Part shown: one piece after another, positions 1 through 8,895 of the stretch
Layout: the number at the start of each line of letters is the position of its first letter
Position numbering within the stretch: position 1 is the stretch's first letter
Position numbers and translations under genes: made by a program
The notes under the pieces: generated by a model
What the model saw: the letters and a program-made list of their open reading frames with translations, nothing else
Databases searched by the model: none
Told to the model about the DNA's origin: nothing
NCBI GenBank assembly: GCA_027484315.1
Contig: JAIXTE010000053.1
Coordinates: 1 to 45,144, forward strand
Direction of reading: 5' to 3'
Length of the DNA stretch: 45,144 bases
Source of the DNA: Burkholderiales bacterium
GTDB lineage: Bacteria; Pseudomonadota; Gammaproteobacteria; Burkholderiales; Burkholderiaceae_B

Positions 1-128
1 CTTTGAGGGGGCGCTATGGGATTTTTTACGAAATCGACCATGATTTTTATGATGCAGCTACGGGACGATGTCTCCGGCCTGTTGACGTAAATCCTGCGTT
101 GGCCATCCGTCAGTTTAATTTGCCGTAA
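1..128 (+). CDS. C-terminal end of an unidentified protein (partial)
   Basis: An open frame enters from the left edge (first full codon at position 3) and runs 41 codons to TAA at 126-128. The visible C-terminus contains YGIFYEIDHDFYDAATGRC and ends in QFNLP. It has the composition of a real protein end: aromatic and acidic residues and no rare-codon runs. The next gene starts 30 bp downstream on the same strand, so both may share a transcript. There is too little sequence to assign a family. Confidence 0.6.
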   Translation, partial: LRGRYGIFYEIDHDFYDAATGRCLRPVDVNPALAIRQFNLP

Positions 129-158
129 GTGTGCCTTCGGGTTTAGGAGAGTGTTCCG

Positions 159-860
159 ATGACTGCCAAAAGTTCAGTTTTGTTTGCTGCCTTTGATTTC
201 TCCGTTGGTGAGGATGGTGATCTGGTGGTTGTTCCAGATCTGACTTATGCTGACGGCGTCGCTGTTTCATTGAAGGAACGCGCGAAGATCGAAGCAGATC
301 TAAGCCGAGACGTTCGCAGCCGGATTTCGAAGGAATATCTCCCCAAGAATCCTGGTGATCTTCTGTCGATCTCCATTTCGCCACCGTTCTCCACTTTTTC
401 GGGAGTATATAGGACCGCCGGTTCTTTTAAGTACACGAAGGTGATGGGATCCCTCAAGGGGTCGAGCTTGATCTTTTCAAAGTCGATTGCCCGCGGTTTG
501 CTTGATCACGTAAGAAATGATAGAGAGTTTTATCTGCGTGTTGAAGTTGAGGCTGACGGTGAGGGGGGCAGGTGTATCTTCTCAACGGTTGACAAAGATG
601 TGGATGAGCTCAAAAAAGTTCTAGACTGCAGTCAAGTTAATGACGCAGCGGCGCTATTTTTTGGGGTGGCCAGAAAATTAGCTGAGGAAGTGGTTCAGTC
701 GATCCCCCGAGAGGTTCAGCCTTCCCCTTACTCGGATGACTTCCTGGAGATCAATGTGAGCCTAAGCACAGGGGAGTTCACCGGCACTCTAACCAACTCC
801 GAGGGTAAAGTGAGGTTTGGAGGCTCGAATCCAATTACCGAGACAGTATTCGACCTCTGA
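159..860 (+). CDS. hypothetical protein, 233 aa
   Basis: Not recognised. The ATG at 159 has a good ribosome-binding site (AGGAGAG, about 8 nt upstream), which fixes the start. The protein appears soluble and acidic, with no signal peptide or membrane segment. The N-terminus (residues 5-30) is beta-rich (VLFAAFDFSVGEDGDLVVVP). The middle has a charged helix (SLKERAKIEADLSRDVRSRI), and the C-terminal 40 residues are again beta-like (EINVSLSTGEFTGTLTNSEG). It probably follows the partial gene at the left edge in one operon. Its stop at 860 abuts the stop of the convergent secreted-protein gene at 861 with no intervening base. Confidence 0.7.
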   Translation: MTAKSSVLFAAFDFSVGEDGDLVVVPDLTYADGVAVSLKERAKIEADLSRDVRSRISKEYLPKNPGDLLSISISPPFSTFSGVYRTAGSFKYTKVMGSLKGSSLIFSKSIARGLLDHVRNDREFYLRVEVEADGEGGRCIFSTVDKDVDELKKVLDCSQVNDAAALFFGVARKLAEEVVQSIPREVQPSPYSDDFLEINVSLSTGEFTGTLTNSEGKVRFGGSNPITETVFDL

Positions 861-1295
861 TTAGTTGCAACCGGTGCTAACGAAAGCGAAGTCTCGTTGT
901 GATTGTCTTTCTATAAGCGATAGGGAAATCCTTGCAGAAAGCGGCGTTCCCAGAGCCAGGGACGCGGAGATGTAATACTTAGCTCCCGCGAACGGAGGGC
1001 CGGCCTTTTGTCCCTCGCTAGTGGCTGTGATGTAACGTTGGTTCGTCCCTGAAGCCTGGATTGTCCTCATGGGGCTGTATGACTGCCTAGACATGAAAGG
1101 GTGCTCCCTGCTGCCAAACCAAAGGTCCCCTTTCTTGTCTAACTCGAAATAAATGGTTGCCTGCCTCTGGGAAGGAGTCTGTGAGTTTGGAGCGTTCTCG
1201 GCTATAAATCCGTCGCATCTAATAGGCTTTGAAAACGCTATAGTTGGGGCGACTGCAAGAAGGCTCAAGAGAAAACTTTTAAGAATTATTTTCAT
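861..1295 (-). CDS. secreted hypothetical protein, 144 aa
   Basis: Not recognised beyond its targeting. Residues 1-23 form a classical Sec signal peptide: MKIILK, a hydrophobic core LLSLLAVAPTIA, and a likely cleavage near AFSK. There is no lipobox cysteine, so the product is probably periplasmic. The mature part has two cysteines (in RCDGF near the N-terminus and STGC near the C-terminus) that could form a disulfide. The start codon is ATG at 1295 without a strong Shine-Dalgarno. It is transcribed convergently to the preceding gene, and about 50 bp separate its start from the end of the next minus-strand gene, which may co-transcribe it. Confidence 0.7.
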   Translation of the reverse strand: MKIILKSFLLSLLAVAPTIAFSKPIRCDGFIAENAPNSQTPSQRQATIYFELDKKGDLWFGSREHPFMSRQSYSPMRTIQASGTNQRYITATSEGQKAGPPFAGAKYYISASLALGTPLSARISLSLIERQSQRDFAFVSTGCN

Positions 1296-1344
1296 GCCGA
1301 AGAATTGCTATTGACAACAAAAAAATTGTATCAGCCAAGCTCAG

Positions 1345-2193
1345 CTACGGCATAGAAGTTGATGGTATTCGATTCTCTTTTGGTTTTGGCTCGGACTGGA
1401 AAACAAATCTTTCGATTTCCGTTGCTAATTTTTGGGGATCGATGCTATCTACTGCCCTTGATATCGGATCGCGTATTTTTTTAAGGATCTCCATAATTGC
1501 AGAGTAGGACCAGTGCTTCTCGAACGAGTCTGGTGCAATTGTTTCGAACTCCTCTACGTTTCCATTGGGCCCCACAGCAAAAGCATAGAACTCGGTATCA
1601 GGGAATTCGCAACATAAGGAGTTGATAGCTTTAAGATTCCTGGTTGAATCATCAAAGGTAGTCACTGATGAAAAGTTATTGCTCTTCAAATAATTTCTGA
1701 CCACAGTCTTCTTGTTTTCGCTAGTTGATTCGTAGCCAACCCTGGCTGCTCGTTCAAAGTGGACTCGATCGACATCAATGTTTAATCCCTTGAAAAATTC
1801 AAGGACACTGTTTTTATCATCGAAGTCATTTCGGGCTGTCAACATGATGACGCGACTGCCGTCTTTGTCGATCCTTCGATTGGATATTTCCTGAAGCGTC
1901 AACAGAATATCTAAGGGCTCCCTAATCGTCTCACTTTGCAAAAACAACTTTGAATCCCCAAATTGACTCAAATCAATGTCATCACCATCGGAGGGGGTAA
2001 AGGTCGCATACTCTGTGGTGCTGAGCTCTTTCTGAAGGCCGGTGAGACTGTTTCTAACGATAATCTTTGCCTTTGTTGACAGCAAGACATCATCGACATC
2101 AAATATAAAAAGGCTGCCACCCGTGAGGGAAGAGAATCGTTCATTGAGCTCGACTCTTGGTGATGACCTTGGCGGCGCCTGAATATTCTTCAT
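1345..2193 (-). CDS. HAD-like hydrolase (DUF2608-type), 282 aa
   Basis: Probable haloacid-dehalogenase superfamily phosphatase. Motif I is visible as FIFDVDDVLL (Asp-x-Asp, normally nucleophile plus acid/base), motif II as VIMLTAR, a motif III lysine near ENKKTVVRNYL, and an acidic motif IV as TFDDSTRN. All four are in the expected order. The DVDDVLL/LTAR pattern recalls HAD-like DUF2608 proteins; the substrate is unknown. I chose ATG at 2193 (GAGG about 10 nt upstream) over the in-frame TTG at 2217, because the TTG would overlap the upstream gene by 23 bp. The upstream gene ends at 2195, so the two are almost certainly translated from one mRNA. Confidence 0.7.
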   Translation of the reverse strand: MKNIQAPPRSSPRVELNERFSSLTGGSLFIFDVDDVLLSTKAKIIVRNSLTGLQKELSTTEYATFTPSDGDDIDLSQFGDSKLFLQSETIREPLDILLTLQEISNRRIDKDGSRVIMLTARNDFDDKNSVLEFFKGLNIDVDRVHFERAARVGYESTSENKKTVVRNYLKSNNFSSVTTFDDSTRNLKAINSLCCEFPDTEFYAFAVGPNGNVEEFETIAPDSFEKHWSYSAIMEILKKIRDPISRAVDSIDPQKLATEIERFVFQSEPKPKENRIPSTSMP

Positions 2194-2194
2194 T

Positions 2195-2704
2195 TTAGAA
2201 GGGCCTCGGTTCTTCAAGTTTGAAATCGCTTTCGAGCTCTTTCTTTAAAGCTTTCCTGAAGTCAGGATGCTCAGCGTTAGCTAGAAACCTAAAGAGGTCG
2301 TTTCCGTCATCCAAGGACTCGATTCCTGTTCGTCTGAACACGAACGAGGATGACGGGGACAATTCAGAGAGTCGGTTTATAAAATCTGATGCGGCCAACT
2401 CCTGGATGGAACCAGCAATTGAGTCCTTGGCGCTTTTAGGAAATTCGGAAACAACGGCGGTGAGATTGCCCAAAGACGAAATAATGATTTCCTCTTTAAG
2501 CAGTCCTCCATCTTGGGTTTGTTTGATATTAACAAGCCTAACCGAGGGTTCCTGCTCGTCGTCTTCTGGCAGTGAGGCCATAAACCCCAAATCCCTGAGC
2601 ATGCAAGCCAAGACGATGGGGAGTTTCTGAAAACTCTTGTCAAGGAGAGCAGCCCTAATTTTTTCTGTCGGCCGCTGTTGACCTCTGGATGAGAAACTTT
2701 CCAT
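2195..2704 (-). CDS. hypothetical protein, 169 aa, first gene of the HAD operon
   Basis: Not recognised. The ATG at 2704 is preceded by AGAGG at suitable distance. The protein is soluble and mixed charge: a helical N-terminus (EKIRAALLDKSFQKLPIVLACMLRDLG), an acidic linker (LPEDDEQEP), a beta-like core (RLVNIKQTQDG...EEIIISSLGNLTAVVSEF) and a charged helical C-terminus (FRKALKKELESDFKLEE). Its stop lies 1 bp before the HAD-like gene start, so the two products are likely functional partners. It diverges from the recD2-like gene, and the 126-bp intergenic region must hold both promoters. Confidence 0.7.
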   Translation of the reverse strand: MESFSSRGQQRPTEKIRAALLDKSFQKLPIVLACMLRDLGFMASLPEDDEQEPSVRLVNIKQTQDGGLLKEEIIISSLGNLTAVVSEFPKSAKDSIAGSIQELAASDFINRLSELSPSSSFVFRRTGIESLDDGNDLFRFLANAEHPDFRKALKKELESDFKLEEPRPF

Positions 2705-2830
2705 TTAAGAACCTCTGCATTTTTTAGAATATTAAATACGGAAGTCTTGAAGCCCAAATATTTCTCGCCCCGATATGCAGAATGCTTCTGAATAACACCA
2801 GGGCTAAAATAAGGCTGAGAGGGTTCAGGA

Positions 2831-5251
2831 TTGATATCATCCAATGAGAGCCAACTAATTGCCCCAGAGATGAACAACGACCAGGAACAAAAGACTTGTG
2901 TAATTGCAGAGGTGCTTTCCTCCACCCAGCGACGTAACGGCGTCACTTCAGCCATACTCAGGTTGGCAGACAAGAGCACAGTTTCTGTCACAGGGTTTGA
3001 GGGGATACTTGCGGGGATAATAAGAGGTAACTCCTACACTGTGGAGTACGAATCACGAGTGGATAAGTCGGGCGCAACATCCCATATAGTGACACTGGTA
3101 GAGGATCACATACCAGAGGGAGAGGCCGCCTTACAGCGTTACTTAAGCAGTGGTGTAATCCCTGGCTGCGGCTACACAGAGTCAAAAAAGATTGTCAAAC
3201 ACTTTGGGGATTCGGCTCGATCGGTGATTGATGAAAGCCCCGATTTACTTATGGAAGTCCCGGGGATAGAGGAGTCAAAGCTATCCGAGATTGTTCTTTT
3301 TATAAAAGAGAACAGGGGTGGCAATCTGTTACAGAATGCCTTGGCAAGAAATGGTTTTACAGCCCAACAAACAAAAGAAATTGCTTCCCACTTTAAGGCG
3401 AACAGCCGTGCGAAAGCCAAGGAGGCAATGGAAAAGATAAAGTCAAACCCATACTTTTTGGGAGAAATTGCCGACATTCCGCTAAAGACGCTCGACGACC
3501 TCGCTAGAAAGGTTGGCCTGGGCGACCAAAGCATCGCCAGGTCTATCCTCTGTATTAATTCGGTCCTGGGGAGGATCGACAAAGGATTCTCCGGTTCTTT
3601 GGGCCTTCCGAGAAGCGCTGTCGGAGAAATCTGCAAGGGAGAGCCCTTCTATTCAGACATAGCAATGACCAGAAATGCCTATCTGCATATGAAAGAGACA
3701 GGAGATCTGGTGGAGGTATCGAATCCAGCAAATCCGCTGGACCCATTTCTTTTTAAGAAGAGTGTATACGACCAAGAAACAAGGGTAGCTCTGAAGCTAA
3801 AAGAGAAAATCTACTATGGTCGGAGCCCTTTTCAATACTTCTCCGATGACATGATCAAGGAGGCCATAAATAATGGCCGAGTAACAAATCATCTGGGACG
3901 TGAGATTCAGATGTCTGCAGACCAAATGGATGCGGTAAAGGTCGCTCTTACTAACCCGATCTCAATAATTACAGGGGGGCCAGGTACAGGAAAAACCACA
4001 ATTGTAAAATCGGTGGTTGATGCATACCTCGCTAATGGGCTCACGGTTGTTGGCGCGGCTCCATCGGGCAAGGCGGCGGAAAGGGCAACCAAGGCGTTCT
4101 TGGGAACCGAAATGTCCTTCAGTACCACTCACAGAGCCCTGGTTTGGCTTCCTGATGGAGGGTTTGAATTTAACGAAGAAAACCCGATAGAAGCGGACCT
4201 GGTCGTCTTTGACGAAGCGTCCATGAAAGACTCGGAAATGATGTACCACTCAATGATGGCAATTGGTGAAAAGACAACGGTGTTGTTTGTTGGTGATATA
4301 AACCAGCTTCCAAGTGTAGGTCCGGGCAGCGTACTGCGAGACTTAATCGAAAGTGGAACGACACCTGTTGCAAGGCTGAAGAAAATTGAACGAGTTGTTG
4401 AGGGCTCGGAAATACTCAAAGTAATTTCGGCAATTGAAAACGGGGTTCTCCCCAGAGTGGCTCCCACACGAGGTGATTTATCCTCAGCGGTGAACTTTAT
4501 TGATGTTGATCGACCTCCGTTTGAGGTGCCAGAGGGCCAAGATGAAAACTGGGTTGCAAGGGAAGCGCTTCGTCGGACAGTGGCGTACATGCAAAAAGAA
4601 AGGGGTTACGATGTCGACGATATTCAGGTTTTCCTGCCAAAAAACGAAGGTGCATTCGGTTGCTCTGTAGCCAATATCATCTGTCAGTCAATCCTGAACC
4701 CGGCAGGCAGTCAAATCCCAGTTATGCATGGAAAGAAAGACGACCCAGCTAGATACCAATATCGAATCGGGGACAGGGTGATGCAGAAAAAGACGGACAG
4801 AAATAGAGGCGTAATAAATGGGAACGTCGGGAAAATAGTGGATTTCGAGCAATCGACAGGGACCCTGCTAGTGAAATTTAACGACAAGGATGAGTTGGTA
4901 AGTTACCAGGGTGCACAAATTTATGAGTTAGGGCCAGCGTTTGCAATGTCGGTTCACAAAGGGCAGGGGTCGGAGGCAAAATGTGTCATCACGGGGGTCA
5001 TGCCAGCACACGGGAGATCTCTTCTCCAGAGAAATCTGGTATTAACGGCCTATAGCCGTTCAAGTGAAACTCTGGTTTCAATACATAAATTAAAATCGTT
5101 AGGCGACGCCATAAAAAATACCGAAAGTCAAAACCGGATCACACTTCTTAAGTTGCTTCTACAAGACAAAACTATCGTACCCGCAAGGAGACCCTTCGAT
5201 ACGGGCTTTGGTTTGGTGACTAAAAAGATGACAGCGGCGATGAGCATGTAG
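2831..5251 (+). CDS. recD2: RecD2-like SF1 5'-3' DNA helicase, 806 aa
   Basis: An ATP-dependent DNA helicase of the RecD2 type, which acts outside RecBCD in repair and replication stress. Order of parts: N-terminal OB-like domain (about 20-90), helix-hairpin-helix region (about 105-260), SF1 core with Walker A GGPGTGKTT (residues 382-390, Lys388) and Walker B LVVFDEAS (Asp461-Glu462), motif III GDINQLPSVGPG, and a C-terminal UvrD_C_2-type motif (AMSVHKGQGSEA). Length fits RecD2 (typically 700-850 aa) and exceeds RecBCD-type RecD. The start is probably TTG at 2831 with GAGAGGG upstream; ATG at 2870 is the alternative but has no spaced Shine-Dalgarno. A plasmid-borne copy may support replication fork progression; that role is inference. 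Confidence 0.9.
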   Translation: MISSNESQLIAPEMNNDQEQKTCVIAEVLSSTQRRNGVTSAILRLADKSTVSVTGFEGILAGIIRGNSYTVEYESRVDKSGATSHIVTLVEDHIPEGEAALQRYLSSGVIPGCGYTESKKIVKHFGDSARSVIDESPDLLMEVPGIEESKLSEIVLFIKENRGGNLLQNALARNGFTAQQTKEIASHFKANSRAKAKEAMEKIKSNPYFLGEIADIPLKTLDDLARKVGLGDQSIARSILCINSVLGRIDKGFSGSLGLPRSAVGEICKGEPFYSDIAMTRNAYLHMKETGDLVEVSNPANPLDPFLFKKSVYDQETRVALKLKEKIYYGRSPFQYFSDDMIKEAINNGRVTNHLGREIQMSADQMDAVKVALTNPISIITGGPGTGKTTIVKSVVDAYLANGLTVVGAAPSGKAAERATKAFLGTEMSFSTTHRALVWLPDGGFEFNEENPIEADLVVFDEASMKDSEMMYHSMMAIGEKTTVLFVGDINQLPSVGPGSVLRDLIESGTTPVARLKKIERVVEGSEILKVISAIENGVLPRVAPTRGDLSSAVNFIDVDRPPFEVPEGQDENWVAREALRRTVAYMQKERGYDVDDIQVFLPKNEGAFGCSVANIICQSILNPAGSQIPVMHGKKDDPARYQYRIGDRVMQKKTDRNRGVINGNVGKIVDFEQSTGTLLVKFNDKDELVSYQGAQIYELGPAFAMSVHKGQGSEAKCVITGVMPAHGRSLLQRNLVLTAYSRSSETLVSIHKLKSLGDAIKNTESQNRITLLKLLLQDKTIVPARRPFDTGFGLVTKKMTAAMSM

Positions 5252-5330
5252 TTGCCTGCCCGAGAATTCAGTGGACTAGATTTCCTTCTTGTGATACAAA
5301 TTAATGTAAATCATTAAGGACAGCCTCAAT

Positions 5331-6104
5331 ATGCAATCAAAACTTTTTTCTTGTGTTGTCCTGTCGACCCTAATCGGGGCATGCTCTTCTATAAACGCGC
5401 CTATTTCACTGGATGAAAGAAAGATTCAAGCAACTCTCAGCAAACTAGAGTCCAGCAAATCTCCGTCATTTCATGTTAACGATCCGAATGTTTTTAATGA
5501 GCCTCTCTTCGTAGACGTTGGAGAAGTCATTTTTGACGTGAGGTCGTCTGTCGTTGGAGCGTCAAGCGGTTTTAGGCTCAGAGATTCCGAACGGGTAAAC
5601 GTTGTTACAGAAACGGGTCGCTCGGTTTCTTTAAGCGCGGATTCATTCTTGTACAGTGAGTATGATGCAGTCATTAACGGTAGGCGATATGCCATTTCGT
5701 GTCTTTTTGACTGTTTAAAAAAGCCTGCTTATGTGGCAGTAGGGGCTGACGGAGGTGTATTAGCTACACTCTTTAATATTGAGAACAATCAAACCGGGGG
5801 AACGTCCTTGGTGAGTATTGGGGACAGCCTTTTAACTACGCTGAATCTTGAACCTTACAAAGTAAGGGAGCCACTTTCCAATGCGACAAGAACGACCTAC
5901 ACACTCCTAGAAGTGCAAAAAGATGGCGATCGAGTGCAAGCTATCATTGGTCTGTCGCGATATAATTCGGAAAATATTTTGGTTCAATCAACGAAAAGAC
6001 GGGTCCCATTGGGCTCTAGTGTTTCGTGTGGCCCATCCTGCAGGATCATATTCGCATCCTGGACAGATCTGGCGACCTTTATTGTCCAGGGCTCATTAAA
6101 CTAA
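5331..6104 (+). CDS. putative lipoprotein, 257 aa
   Basis: Not recognised beyond localisation. The N-terminus is a lipoprotein signal (MQSKLFSCVVLSTLIGACSS) with lipobox LIGAC, so lipidation is expected at Cys18. The residues after it are Ser-Ser rather than Asp, consistent with outer-membrane sorting. The mature part is beta-rich (VDVGEVIFDVRSSVVG, GGVLATLFNIENN), with paired cysteines in ISCLFDC and SCGPSC that may form disulfides. The ribosome-binding site is AAGGA upstream of ATG 5331. It follows recD2 by 79 bp, and its end is 14 bp before the next gene, suggesting a two-gene unit with 6119-7108. Confidence 0.75.
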   Translation: MQSKLFSCVVLSTLIGACSSINAPISLDERKIQATLSKLESSKSPSFHVNDPNVFNEPLFVDVGEVIFDVRSSVVGASSGFRLRDSERVNVVTETGRSVSLSADSFLYSEYDAVINGRRYAISCLFDCLKKPAYVAVGADGGVLATLFNIENNQTGGTSLVSIGDSLLTTLNLEPYKVREPLSNATRTTYTLLEVQKDGDRVQAIIGLSRYNSENILVQSTKRRVPLGSSVSCGPSCRIIFASWTDLATFIVQGSLN

Positions 6105-6118
6105 GCGAGCAAAATAAG

Positions 6119-7108
6119 ATGCCCGAAGTCACTATCAACGTGTCAGATGACAGCCCTTACGGTGTATACAAGCGACTCGCTGAGGACTTCGTTAAATCCC
6201 TTGCTGCTCAACGTAGAAGAGAGTTGATCAGTTGTTCGCGATTAAAGACCCGATTGTTTTATGGGTACAGGCCTGCAAATAGGGCTGTTTATGAAACAAC
6301 TAAGGTTGGCCTGAAGATGAAGGAGCTCTATTGTGAGCCGCATCTGCTTCTAGAAAAAAGGCATCGATCACTCCTTCATATCTATATATTCCACGCTCTT
6401 GGTGGAACTGTCGACGGGGTCTCTTATACAGACGATCTGGACACCCTCCCCGTGAATTTTTTTTGCTACACATCAGAAGAAACTTTGCGGGATAAGGCTA
6501 CAGGCGAGTCAAAGACTTGTCTCCTAATGGGGTTTATGGACACCTTAGGTTTTTGTTGCTTCGTCTATGAAGTTCTTTCTAATGGCACACTTTCCCCATA
6601 TCTTGCTTACCACAATCATTACCCAAATGATTCGTCCCTAAGCGTAGAAGGAAAGCTAGTTTACAACCACGATTCTCTTTCGTTGAAAAAGGGCCAGTAC
6701 GACTCAATAGGTCTTCCCATCTATCAAAGCTTCGTAGAAAACGCCATGGGCTACTCCATGGAACTCTCTTTCCTGAAATCCATGGGACGAAATTACGCCA
6801 GGCTGGTGCTGGACAAGTGGGAATTTGACAGGCTCACCCGATTTTTGTTCAGCGATGAGTTTACTCACAACAGGTTTTCTGTATTCAACTCGGTTATCGC
6901 GAGCACCAGAGAACGATCGGACTTCAACGAACTGAGGGACCTTTATTCGGGTTCAGCGGCGGAGGATGCCAGGTTGTCAATAATAAATGGGCAGCAACAC
7001 TATGAAGTTCTGTGGGATATTGTAAAAAACAGGGACTTCTCTATCAATGCAAAAAACTGGTATACGCATTGTCTGGTTGACTATTTAATGTCCCCAGACG
7101 CATATTAA
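6119..7108 (+). CDS. hypothetical protein, 329 aa
   Basis: Not recognised. I use ATG at 6119 (MPEVTINVSDD) rather than the longer GTG at 6026, because the longer form would overlap the lipoprotein gene by 79 bp. Shine-Dalgarno support is weak (GCGAG). The product is soluble, with no signal peptide. It has many aromatic residues and several cysteines (for example VNFFCYTSEE, FCCFVYEV). It alternates beta-like segments in the first two thirds with a charged helical last third (ELSFLKSMGRNYARLVLDKWEFDRL). It lies directly after the lipoprotein gene and ends 5 bp before a convergent gene. Confidence 0.65.
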   Translation: MPEVTINVSDDSPYGVYKRLAEDFVKSLAAQRRRELISCSRLKTRLFYGYRPANRAVYETTKVGLKMKELYCEPHLLLEKRHRSLLHIYIFHALGGTVDGVSYTDDLDTLPVNFFCYTSEETLRDKATGESKTCLLMGFMDTLGFCCFVYEVLSNGTLSPYLAYHNHYPNDSSLSVEGKLVYNHDSLSLKKGQYDSIGLPIYQSFVENAMGYSMELSFLKSMGRNYARLVLDKWEFDRLTRFLFSDEFTHNRFSVFNSVIASTRERSDFNELRDLYSGSAAEDARLSIINGQQHYEVLWDIVKNRDFSINAKNWYTHCLVDYLMSPDAY

Positions 7109-7113
7109 TTCCT

Positions 7114-7533
7114 TCATGGTTGCGCTTGCACCATTGTCCAGGTTCCGTCATCTTGCTTCTTAAAATGCCCCTGCTCGGCGAACGGCTTCTTTAAGCCCCC
7201 GATATCAAACAAGACGCCGTCCATATCGCATACGTTAAGGTCGCCCTTTCTGCGACAGTTTTTGACCCGAATAGAATCTGCCGACATCCTTACATGACGG
7301 ATGTACTCGTCCTTTAGGCCGCTCCCCATAGAAAAACCAGTAGGCATCTCCAGGAGTTTCTGTTCCAGAGTCCAAGAGGCGATTTCTTGGGCGTGCGTTT
7401 CGTCTATTTTTTCCTGCCTGAGGATCGCTGAAGTCACCGCAAATACAACGAGAATCGCGATTGAAGACACCGCTACGAGAATGGCCTTCTGAGTGTGACG
7501 CGGCAGCGCCTTAAATCGTTGATTGATAGACAT
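7114..7533 (-). CDS. small membrane-anchored protein, 139 aa
   Basis: Not recognised. One transmembrane helix is evident near the N-terminus (AILVAVSSIAILVVFAVTSAIL), preceded by positively charged residues (RFKALPRHTQK). This predicts an N-in topology with a roughly 100-residue extracytoplasmic domain. That domain has a Cys pair (NCRRKGDLNVCDMDG). The start is set by a strong GGAGG; two adjacent ATGs (7536, 7533) follow it, and the second has the better spacing. The in-frame TTG at 7566 is less likely. It diverges from the 7630 gene. Confidence 0.7.
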   Translation of the reverse strand: MSINQRFKALPRHTQKAILVAVSSIAILVVFAVTSAILRQEKIDETHAQEIASWTLEQKLLEMPTGFSMGSGLKDEYIRHVRMSADSIRVKNCRRKGDLNVCDMDGVLFDIGGLKKPFAEQGHFKKQDDGTWTMVQAQP

Positions 7534-7629
7534 CATTCCTCCAAGTAATACACATATTCTACACAAAAATCAAACTTACATTATGAATTTGATAGAATAT
7601 CTTTTTGTAATACCATAAATGGTAGATAC

Positions 7630-8895
7630 GTGAAAAACGCCGCAAGTATAAGTTCACAGAATGGGTTTTGTGAGTTGGTGAAATCCGTTTTGGGAAGACA
7701 GCCAGGGTTGTTAATTGGGGGGCGGAATGTTGCGAGGAGTTATTTCTACTTTCTGAAGGGGATGGTCGATGCGGCGGAAGCTGAACTTCCTCAGGCGGCG
7801 AGGTTTTGTCAGGATAATGTCAACATTTACAACCCGGTTGAGCAGTTAGACGGACGACGGTCTTCGCGAACATTTGCCGCATTACAGACGGACGGTGTAA
7901 CACAGATAGGTATGTATGAGTCTGACTTCAAAAGGTTGGCCAAACATGACTCGCCACCCAGACACATCCCCGTTGACCCAGCAAGATCGATGGCTTTTGA
8001 GCTCGCTTTCAGTTATGAGTTAAATTGTGACCAGATTGCGGTATGCATTGACAAATTTGAGTTCGCGTCGACGACAGAATTTCTAGACTTCGATAAAGGG
8101 CGAGGATGTGCGGAGATAAATAATGGTCTTTTCCCTTTGAGAGCAATAGAGAAACTAAATCACCTCGCTCCCTTGAATTCCTACAACGTTGTAGAGTCGA
8201 ACCTCCCACAGATTATTGCCTGCTTTACTGCTACGAGTATGCTTTCATTGGATTTGGTTGCGGTATTGAAAAACCGAATGCCCGAAGACGTGCTGCTGAA
8301 TTTAATGGCTCTAGGTGTACTTGATGGTGACTCGCACGGATATGCAGAGAATAAATCACTACGTTTTCGGGGCATTCCCGGCCTGGAAAAGGCCATGAGC
8401 GATATCTTCAGGATGGCGCTGGGGGGGCGACAGCCCAGCTCGGAGTACTGGTTCTCCTACGCCCCACGGATCGGAAAGTGGTGGGCATCAAAAGGCGCCG
8501 CAGGCAGCCTATTTCAGATGAATCGATTTATTAATCCACTGCTCCGGGACGATGCGTGTCTTCCGGATAGGGCATGTTTCCAGGAACGTCTTTTGAAGCT
8601 CGGTTCTTTTTTGAACCCTGGTTATTTTCGAGTTGATCAATTCAATAGTTATTCAAGCAGTGGGCCCTCCCAGTTAAAAGACGGGGGGCTCCCTCTGGGG
8701 TCGATTATGCTTTCAGTTGATCAGCATGAACAGCAGCGGATCATTGCAGGGGTCGCCAGGAGTGCTCTAGCTCGGGACAGCTCTTTTTGTGCGGATCTCA
8801 TGGATGCAGCGGGAAGGACGGTATTTTATGTCGGAGAGCCCATGAATCAGAGGTTGAATCGCCTTGTCGGCAATATTAAAAGGGTACAACGATGA
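7630..8895 (+). CDS. hypothetical protein, 421 aa
   Basis: Not recognised. It reads from GTG at 7630 with no convincing Shine-Dalgarno, so the true start is uncertain by some codons. The protein looks soluble and globular with regular helices, such as ARSYFYFLKGMVDAAEAELP and DLVAVLKNRMPEDVLLNLMA. Its last codons overlap the next gene by 4 bp (ATGA), so it is translationally coupled to the lipoprotein at 8892. The pair forms a self-contained unit; whether the products interact is unknown. Confidence 0.7.
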   Translation: MKNAASISSQNGFCELVKSVLGRQPGLLIGGRNVARSYFYFLKGMVDAAEAELPQAARFCQDNVNIYNPVEQLDGRRSSRTFAALQTDGVTQIGMYESDFKRLAKHDSPPRHIPVDPARSMAFELAFSYELNCDQIAVCIDKFEFASTTEFLDFDKGRGCAEINNGLFPLRAIEKLNHLAPLNSYNVVESNLPQIIACFTATSMLSLDLVAVLKNRMPEDVLLNLMALGVLDGDSHGYAENKSLRFRGIPGLEKAMSDIFRMALGGRQPSSEYWFSYAPRIGKWWASKGAAGSLFQMNRFINPLLRDDACLPDRACFQERLLKLGSFLNPGYFRVDQFNSYSSSGPSQLKDGGLPLGSIMLSVDQHEQQRIIAGVARSALARDSSFCADLMDAAGRTVFYVGEPMNQRLNRLVGNIKRVQR

